A stretch of DNA of 64,000 nt from positions 1 to 64,000 of the forward strand of contig JAJYNP010000051.1 in NCBI GenBank assembly GCA_021786265.1, read 5' to 3'. Both the position numbers and the translations under genes were made by a program. The stretch is from Chloroflexota bacterium. GTDB taxonomy: Bacteria > Chloroflexota > Limnocylindria > Limnocylindrales > CSP1-4. Below, piece after piece: positions 58,451-64,000 of this stretch (position 1 is its first letter; every line of letters starts with the position of its first letter). The notes beneath the pieces are model-generated. The model made no database searches. It was not told where the DNA came from and worked only from the letters and a program-made list of their open reading frames with translations.

Positions 58451-58915
58451 CTATCCCCGGGCGAGACGGTACCGTCGCGGCGGCGAGCCGGCGAAGGTCC
58501 GCAGCAGCGCCAGGAGCTGCGGCTCGGTCAGCGGCGCGTGGCGTCGCGCCTCGATCCGCCGGTGGGTCCCGTGGGCCAGGTCGTGGCCGCGCAGGGAACG
58601 GGCCAGGCGCTCCACCACGACGCCGTCGCCGAGGAGCAGGAGATCCTCGTCCGGCAGCGCGGCCTCGACCTCATCGAGGAACGCCCGGAGATGATCCAGC
58701 CGGTGGCCGTCGCGCGCCGAGCGCGGACCGCTGCCCCCGTGACGTTCACCGCCCCGCTCGGTCACCTGTCCGGTCGACCGATGGTGCGCCGGGACGGTGG
58801 AGTCGATGCGGCGCCGCTCGGTGGCGTCGGGGCCCAGGCCGAGGATCGTCGCAGACGACGTGTCGATCCAGACTGCAGTGACGTGGGAAGTGGCCATCGC
58901 TGCGGAACCTGCCAT
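58451..58915 (-). CDS. eRF1-like small protein (translation-associated family)
   Basis: The protein has 154 residues. AVWIDTSSATILGL at the start, HLRAFLDEVEAALPDEDLLLLGDGVVVERLARSLRG in the middle and APLTEPQLLALLRTF at the end follow the pattern of small proteins related to archaeal release-factor domains, in which a strand-Gly-Pro/Asp-Gly turn follows the helical DexxLL segment. The ATG at 58915 has GGGGAGG nine bases upstream. Its function is unknown; a stress or hibernation-type ribosome role is only an inference. Confidence 0.6.
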   Translation of the reverse strand: MAGSAAMATSHVTAVWIDTSSATILGLGPDATERRRIDSTVPAHHRSTGQVTERGGERHGGSGPRSARDGHRLDHLRAFLDEVEAALPDEDLLLLGDGVVVERLARSLRGHDLAHGTHRRIEARRHAPLTEPQLLALLRTFAGSPPRRYRLARG

Positions 58916-59097
58916 GGCAGTGCGCCTCCCCGAATGGTCGGGACGCTGCCGACCGTGCCTGCCACACCCTCCTGCGTCGTTCTAGCACCGCCGGTCCCGG
59001 GGCACAACGTCCATCGGGCCGTCTGTCGGATCGCCCATCGAGACGCCGCGCCGTCCCTGCCGCTCGGTCCCGTCCCCGCCCACCGGTCGCGACTCGA

Positions 59098-59451
59098 TCA
59101 GCAGGTCACGTGCAGTACCGCGTTCACGTCCTTCGACGGGCACGACCGGATCAGGTCGCAGGCTTCCGCGGTCGGCAGAGTCACGAGCTCGACGCCACGT
59201 CGCCTCGCTTCGTCGACCACTTCGCGCATCACGGGCAGGGCGCCGTGTGCCCCCGTCCCGACGATGAGCCGGCGGCCTCCCCAGGGGATTGCCTCGGCGG
59301 CGGAGAGCGGCGTGTGTCCGTACGCATCGCGATACGGCCTGGAGCGTTTCTTCTTCCGTTTCCGAACCTGGCCCTGCTCGATGACGACATCCTCGTCATA
59401 GCGCCGGCCGTCGATCTCGAGGGTTCCGAACCCGAGCAGCCGTGCCTTCAT
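59098..59451 (-). CDS. Mth938-like domain protein
   Basis: This 117-residue protein matches the Mth938/DUF498 fold: LGFGTLEIDGRRYDEDVVI, LSAAEAIPWGGRRLIVGTGAHGALPVMREV, RRGVELVTLPTAEACDLI and NAVLHVTC. The family includes NDUFAF3-like proteins but has no clear enzymatic role in bacteria. ATG 59451 with CGAGGA close upstream is preferred to the GTG at 59466. Confidence 0.85.
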   Translation of the reverse strand: MKARLLGFGTLEIDGRRYDEDVVIEQGQVRKRKKKRSRPYRDAYGHTPLSAAEAIPWGGRRLIVGTGAHGALPVMREVVDEARRRGVELVTLPTAEACDLIRSCPSKDVNAVLHVTC

Positions 59452-59672
59452 GCGGTCCTCGCTCACGTGCGGCCGGCCAACGACCCGTCATCCGTGCGGT
59501 CGAGCGGCTCCGCCTGGGCCCTGTCAGTCGAATCATGCCGCAGGACACGCTGCGGTGCGCGTGTGCACCGCAGCACACGCGCCGCCCGTTCCGCCTGGAC
59601 TGCCGAACGCCTACCATGCTCGCGCGGCCCGGGCGGTTCGGAGGGAGCGACGGGCGCGGAGGAGGCGCACGC

Positions 59673-61031
59673 ATGACGGCACAGGCGTGGTCCCCGACGG
59701 CCAGGGTCCGTCGGGGACTGGCGAGGGCACTCGTGGTGGCAGCGGCGCTCATGCTGCTCGTCCCGCAGCTGGCCGCCGCCGGCGGATCGACCTTCACCAC
59801 CTCCCGGACCCTCGGGTTCACGAGCGGTGACGACTGGGAGCCCGCGATCACGGCCGATGCGCACGGTCACGTGTACGCGATGTGGACGCACTACGGGACA
59901 GACCCCGCGTGCCCGGGCTGCGGGAGCCCCCACAGCGAGATCCAGGTCTCATCTGACGGCGGCAGGACCTGGTCGTTGCCGCGGCCGCTCTACCCCACCA
60001 CGACCCGGGAGGACGACCCGCAGATCGTCGTGGACCCCGTGAGCGGCACCACCGTCTACGCCGCCTTCATGCTGAACAACAAGGCGAGCGAGATGGTCCT
60101 GCGCTCGGACGACTTCGGGCAGACCTGGTCGGCCGCCCTGGTCGAGACGCTCCAGAAGGGGATCGACAAGGACATCCTGGCCGCGCGGGGCGACGACGTC
60201 TACGTCGCGTTCCACTCCGGCCAGATGATCTACGTCTCCGCTTCCCACGACGGGGGCGTCTCCTGGACGCTGAACAGGCCCATCCAGAACACGAACTCCC
60301 AGTTCGGCTACTCGCTCGTCAGCGGTGGGGCGGTGGACAGCCACGGCACCGTCTACTTCGCCTGGGAGGGCTACCTGCAGAACGGCAAGGCGGCCAGTGC
60401 CGCCAACCTGTACGTGACGCGCTCGGCGGACGGTGGTGCGACGTGGACCACGTCGCCGGTCGCCTTCTCGCAGGCGGTCCTGCCCTGCAACTGCGGGGGC
60501 TGGAACTTCTGGGGGCCGCAGATGGCGCTCGCGGTCGACGATCTCGATCGGCTCTACGTGCTCTACAACGCGGCCGGCGCGCAGTACGGCGTGGGGCGCG
60601 TGTATTTCGAGCGTTCCGACGATGGCGGCTCCACCTGGAGCACCCCGACCGACGTCTCCCTGGCCCCGGCTGGGTCGAACAACGCGTTCCCCGCGATGGT
60701 CGCCCGGGGAGATGGGGAGGTGCGCATCGCCTGGATGGACGACCGCAACGGCCACGATGCGGGCGGCAACGACCCCGGCGCGCGCTGGAACACCTGGTAC
60801 CGGACCTCGACGGACGGCGGCGCGACGTGGTCGCCGGAGACGCGGCTCTCGCAATCCGTTCCCGGGTACGGCTACGCCTTTGCCACGCCGGCTGACGGGT
60901 ACCTCCAGCCGTACGGCGACTACTTCGAGCTGGCGGTCGACGGTGCCGGGCGTACCCATGCGCTGTGGGGCGAGGGGTACAGCTATGCCGGCCCCGGCAA
61001 CGTGTGGTACGCGCGCGGTCCGAAGTCCTGA
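59673..61031 (+). CDS. secreted Asp-box (sialidase-like) beta-propeller
   Basis: The protein has 452 residues. A signal peptide (LARALVVAAALMLLVPQLAAAGG) is followed by a six-blade propeller with repeated Asp-boxes: SSDGGRTWS, SHDGGVSWT, SADGGATWT, SDDGGSTWS and STDGGATWS. The catalytic Arg triad and Tyr/Glu of true sialidases cannot be identified with confidence, so glycan binding or hydrolysis is open. The ATG has GGAGGAGG seven bases upstream. Its 3' end may overlap the next gene. Confidence 0.85.
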   Translation: MTAQAWSPTARVRRGLARALVVAAALMLLVPQLAAAGGSTFTTSRTLGFTSGDDWEPAITADAHGHVYAMWTHYGTDPACPGCGSPHSEIQVSSDGGRTWSLPRPLYPTTTREDDPQIVVDPVSGTTVYAAFMLNNKASEMVLRSDDFGQTWSAALVETLQKGIDKDILAARGDDVYVAFHSGQMIYVSASHDGGVSWTLNRPIQNTNSQFGYSLVSGGAVDSHGTVYFAWEGYLQNGKAASAANLYVTRSADGGATWTTSPVAFSQAVLPCNCGGWNFWGPQMALAVDDLDRLYVLYNAAGAQYGVGRVYFERSDDGGSTWSTPTDVSLAPAGSNNAFPAMVARGDGEVRIAWMDDRNGHDAGGNDPGARWNTWYRTSTDGGATWSPETRLSQSVPGYGYAFATPADGYLQPYGDYFELAVDGAGRTHALWGEGYSYAGPGNVWYARGPKS

Positions 61032-62503
61032 GCGAGGGACGCAACACGCCAGACGCCATCGTCGTCGGGTCCGGCCCGAACGGACTGGCGGCCGCCATCA
61101 CACTTGCGCGTGCCGGCAGGTCCGTGGTCGTGTACGAGGCCCGGGCGACACCCGGCGGTGGCATGCGGAGCGCCGGGCTGACCCTCCCCGGTTTCGTCCA
61201 CGATGTCTGCTCGACGATCCAGGGTGTCTCCGTCGCATCGCCATTCTTCCGCGACCTCGACCTCACGCGCCTCGGCGTCGAGCTCGTCCACCCCGAGATC
61301 CCGCTGGCTCATCCCCTGGACGGCGGGCGCGCGGTGTTGCTCGAGCGCTCCGTGGCCGCAACTGCCGGCTCGCTGGCAGCCGCGACCGGCGGCGCAGCGG
61401 CCCGGATCCACGATCCCGCGGCTTACCGGCATCTTCTCGGTCCGCTTGTCCGCGACGCCGGCGAGATCCTGCCGCTGGTGCTGGGACCGATCGTGCGTCT
61501 GCCGTCGCACCCCGTCTCTGCGGCCCGCTTCGGGATCTCGGCGATGCGGTCCGCCGCCGGGCTGGCGCGCGGCCACTTCGATGGCGATGCGGCCTCCGCG
61601 CTGGTCGCCGGCCTCGGCGCGCACTCGATGGTCCCGCTCGACCGGCCGGCCACGGCCGCCTTCGCGCTCGTGCTGGCGATCACCGCGCATGCCCACGGCT
61701 GGCCGCTCGTCCGGGGCGGCACGCAGCGACTGGCCGATGCGCTTGCCGCCGAGCTGGTCCGCCTCGGGGGCGAGATCGTGACGGACACCCCGGTGGCGTC
61801 GATCCGCCAGCTCCCGCCGGCGAAGGTCGTCCTGTTCGACACGTCGCCCCGCGCACTCGCGGCGATCGCGCGCGACCGCCTGCCGGCTCCCTACCGGCGA
61901 CGACTGGAGCGCTTCCGGTACGGGTCGGGTGTCTTCAAGATCGACTGGGCGCTCGACGGGCCGATCCCGTGGGCCGGCGAGGGGGTCGACCGGACCGGGA
62001 CCGTCCACCTCGGGGGCACCATGCAGGAGATCGTCCAGTCCGAGGACGCCGTCGCGCACGGGCGGCACCCCGAGCGACCGTTCGTCATCTTCGTCCAGGC
62101 GACTCGGTTCGACCCCTCGCGCGCGCCGGAGGGCCGGCACACCGGCTGGGCGTACTGCCACGTCCCCGGCGGGTCGACGGTGGACATGACGGACCGGATC
62201 GAGGCGCAGGTGGAACGCTTTGCGCCCGGCTTCCGGGACCGGATCCTCGCGCGCTCGGTGCGCGGGCCCGCGGACCTCGAAGCGTACGACCCCAACTACG
62301 TCGGTGGCGACATCAATGGCGGGCTGCAGGACCTTCGGCAGCTGTTCACCCGGCCGGTGGCGCGCCTGGACCCGTACGCGACGCCGGCCCGCGGCATCTA
62401 CCTCTGCTCGTCGTCGACCCCACCGGGGGGCGGTGTCCACGGGATGTGTGGCGTGTTCGCGGCCAGGTCCGCGCTGCGACGCGAGTTCGCCGGCCGCGAC
62501 TGA
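61004..62503 (+). CDS. phytoene-desaturase-like FAD-dependent oxidoreductase
   Basis: The protein has up to 499 residues. The FAD motif is AIVVGSGPNGLAAAITLARAGRSVVVYEA, followed by PGGGMRSAGLTLPGFVHDVCSTIQG. The late FAD region is ARGIYLCSSSTPPGGGVHGMCGVFAA. This is the COG1233 carotenoid/retinol desaturase-like group; the substrate is unknown. The start is uncertain: no ATG lies near the FAD motif, GTG 61004 overlaps the propeller gene by 28 bases, and CTG 61028 would start at its stop. Confidence 0.85.
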   Translation: MVRARSEVLSEGRNTPDAIVVGSGPNGLAAAITLARAGRSVVVYEARATPGGGMRSAGLTLPGFVHDVCSTIQGVSVASPFFRDLDLTRLGVELVHPEIPLAHPLDGGRAVLLERSVAATAGSLAAATGGAAARIHDPAAYRHLLGPLVRDAGEILPLVLGPIVRLPSHPVSAARFGISAMRSAAGLARGHFDGDAASALVAGLGAHSMVPLDRPATAAFALVLAITAHAHGWPLVRGGTQRLADALAAELVRLGGEIVTDTPVASIRQLPPAKVVLFDTSPRALAAIARDRLPAPYRRRLERFRYGSGVFKIDWALDGPIPWAGEGVDRTGTVHLGGTMQEIVQSEDAVAHGRHPERPFVIFVQATRFDPSRAPEGRHTGWAYCHVPGGSTVDMTDRIEAQVERFAPGFRDRILARSVRGPADLEAYDPNYVGGDINGGLQDLRQLFTRPVARLDPYATPARGIYLCSSSTPPGGGVHGMCGVFAARSALRREFAGRD

Positions 62504-62523
62504 TCGCCGCCGGGCCGTCGCCG

Positions 62524-63957
62524 TCAGAGCCGCAACTTCTGCTCGACGTATCGGCCCATCGCCCGGAGCGCCGCGTCCGCGGAACGGAACACCGGGACGC
62601 CCCGCTCCTCGATCGCCTGCGCCATCGGGTCGTAGAGGGCGCCGCTGTCGATGGAGACGACGATCGGCTTGTCCGTGTCCGGGAGCACCCGCACGAGGCG
62701 GTTCGGCAGGCTCCCGTCCGACGCGATCTCGCCGGGCAGCGTGGCGGTCGCGGCGGTGAGCGGGACGGTCGAGCAGAGCACCAGGTCGACGCCCGGGTCC
62801 GCGAGGAAGGCCCGCAGGGCGTCCTCGTGCACCTCGTCGTCCGCCATGGGCGTCAGGTCGAGGGGGTTGCGGACGTCCACGAGCGATTCGGCCCGCCCCT
62901 TCGCGAGCGCCGCCTGCAGGGTCGCCCGGGTCCGGGGTGCGATCTCCGCCAGCTCCAGGTCCCAGCCCTCCCCGCGCAGCGCGTCGGCCATCCCCACCGC
63001 CTCGTACCCGGCGTTCGACATCGCCGCCAGCCGGCGGCCGCGCCAGGCCCGCTGCCCCGCCAGCGCGCTGATCCTGAGCAGGTCGAGGAACTCGTCGAAC
63101 GTGCCGGCCACGAGCCCGCCTGCCTGGCGGACGATCGCCTCGCACACGTCGTGGTCACCGGCGATCGACGCCGTGTGCCCGCTGGTGGCGTGCTTGCCCT
63201 CGGCCGTGCGGCCCGCCTTGTAGAAGACGACGTCCCGGCCATCGCCGGTGATCTCGCGGACGGCCCGCGCGAACGCCAGGCCGTCGCCGTCCCGGAAGCC
63301 CTCCACGTAGACTGCCAGGCAACGCACCTCCGGGTCGTCCGCCAGGTGGCGAGCCCAGTCCCCGATGGTCAGGTCGACCTGGTTGCCGGTGGAGATCGCG
63401 TAGCGCGGGCTGAGCCAGGCGAGCTTGCTCAGCCGCGTGATCATGAACGCGCCCGACTGGCTGACGATCGCGACGTTCGACGGCCCCTCGGCGCGGACCG
63501 GCAGCTTGGCCCGGGGGATGAACAGGGTGTGGTACCGGCCGGGCCGCGAGACGATGCCGAGACAGTTGCCGCCGTTCACGACCAGCGGGAGCCGCCGCTC
63601 GCGACCGCATTGCACCGCCGCGCGCAGGCGCCCCTCCAGGATCTCACCGCCCGCCTTCTCCGCCATCCCCCCGGGGATCACGATGACACCGACCGCCCGG
63701 TCGCGCTCGACCAGCTCCTCGATGACCGCGGGCACCTGGTCGGCCGCCAGCGCCACGATGAAGAGGTCGACGCGCTCGGGCAGGTCGCCGATGCTGCGGA
63801 CGCAGGCCACCCCGTCGATCTCGGCGCAGTCGGGACGCACCACGTACAGGCGGCCCGCGTCGAAGCCCGCCGCCCTCACGTTGTCCAGGATGACCCGGCC
63901 CGTGTTCGTGCCCCTGGCCGACACGCCGACGACGGCGATGCTCCGTGGGTGCAGCAT
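62524..63957 (-). CDS. ADP-forming acyl/acetyl-CoA synthetase alpha-type protein (5' end may lie outside window)
   Basis: At least 477 residues are present. A CoA-binding Rossmann domain, MLHPRSIAVVGVSARGTNTGRVILDN, and two succinyl-CoA-ligase-like domains contain NGGNCLGIVSRPGRYHTLFIP, VSQSGAFMITRLSKLAW and TGNQVDLTIGDWA. The phospho-His candidate is in ATSGHTASIAGDHD. The family makes ATP from acyl-CoA. The frame stays open from 63957 to the window edge and reads RPLASLGAMLHPRSIAVVG, similar to normal family N termini, so the true start may be upstream of the window. No beta subunit gene is seen. Confidence 0.85.
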   Translation of the reverse strand: MLHPRSIAVVGVSARGTNTGRVILDNVRAAGFDAGRLYVVRPDCAEIDGVACVRSIGDLPERVDLFIVALAADQVPAVIEELVERDRAVGVIVIPGGMAEKAGGEILEGRLRAAVQCGRERRLPLVVNGGNCLGIVSRPGRYHTLFIPRAKLPVRAEGPSNVAIVSQSGAFMITRLSKLAWLSPRYAISTGNQVDLTIGDWARHLADDPEVRCLAVYVEGFRDGDGLAFARAVREITGDGRDVVFYKAGRTAEGKHATSGHTASIAGDHDVCEAIVRQAGGLVAGTFDEFLDLLRISALAGQRAWRGRRLAAMSNAGYEAVGMADALRGEGWDLELAEIAPRTRATLQAALAKGRAESLVDVRNPLDLTPMADDEVHEDALRAFLADPGVDLVLCSTVPLTAATATLPGEIASDGSLPNRLVRVLPDTDKPIVVSIDSGALYDPMAQAIEERGVPVFRSADAALRAMGRYVEQKLRL

Positions 63958-64000
63958 CGCGCCCAGGGATGCGAGCGGCCGTGCCAGGGGCAGCCGCGAC

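Noticed and set aside
59673..61031. A true sialidase
   Set aside because: The Asp-boxes are clear, but I could not place the Arg triad or the nucleophilic Tyr/Glu pair, so only the fold is claimed.
60983..63145. A 720-codon minus-strand open frame over the flavoprotein and synthetase genes
   Set aside because: It is antisense to the FAD motifs and is His/Arg/Gly/Asp-rich without domain signatures.

Overview
The window is a GC-rich (roughly 70%) bacterial chromosome segment, densely packed with short operons whose genes often overlap by 1-4 bases (ATGA, GTGA, TGATG). GTG and TTG starts are common and GGAGG-type ribosome sites are clear. System II cytochrome c maturation, many multihaem cytochromes and an NrfD-type complex, together with soil or sediment-type catabolic genes, would suit an uncultured Chloroflexota-like or actinobacterium-like lineage. 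This assignment is a guess from gene style; no rRNA or tRNA gene is visible.

Layout. 1-8 kb: a possible transposase tail, a PAS/GAF/GGDEF diguanylate cyclase, and an operon of PAP2 membrane protein, MTA phosphorylase, sulfurtransferase and a PQQ-type propeller lipoprotein. 7.3-9.2 kb: a ChrB-like regulator divergent from a COG4280-type membrane protein that has a clear promoter and operator. 9.2-12.1 kb: an orphan histidine kinase whose leader looks like a transcription attenuator, preceded by two GlpP-family antiterminator genes and a haemerythrin-like gene. 12.2-27.6 kb: two catabolic operons around one LacI-type regulator. One has a LarA-like protein, a KDG kinase and a UxuB-like SDR. The other has an M20 hydrolase, a five-gene Dpp-type ABC importer, a SIS protein, NagA and NagB. 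Both operons carry the same promoter/operator design. 27.8-34.2 kb: a DMT exporter and IclR regulator pair, a broken ACT gene, 5-oxoprolinase PxpABC, a dehydrogenase remnant and a HTH regulator.

34-56 kb is a respiratory region with about 36 CxxCH haem sites in five cytochromes. On the minus strand are two TPR proteins, a membrane-anchored NHL propeller, a six-haem and a giant Pro-stalked cytochrome, the maturation set CcdA/ResB/CcsA/TlpA, and a ten-haem NapC-like cytochrome. A degenerate receiver protein and a NarL-type sensor/regulator pair follow. Divergent from the sensor kinase is a plus-strand operon encoding a small membrane protein, a six-haem cytochrome, a Tat-exported four-cluster ferredoxin, NrfD and a seven-haem cytochrome. 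No molybdopterin catalytic subunit is present, so this probably moves electrons between quinones and periplasmic or extracellular cytochromes.

56-64 kb: fused remnants of two sugar-kinase tails, a phosphotriesterase-family hydrolase, a zinc-ribbon protein after 18-bp tandem repeats, an eRF1-like protein, an Mth938-like protein, a secreted Asp-box propeller, a phytoene-desaturase-like flavoprotein, and an ADP-forming acyl-CoA synthetase alpha-type protein running into the window edge.
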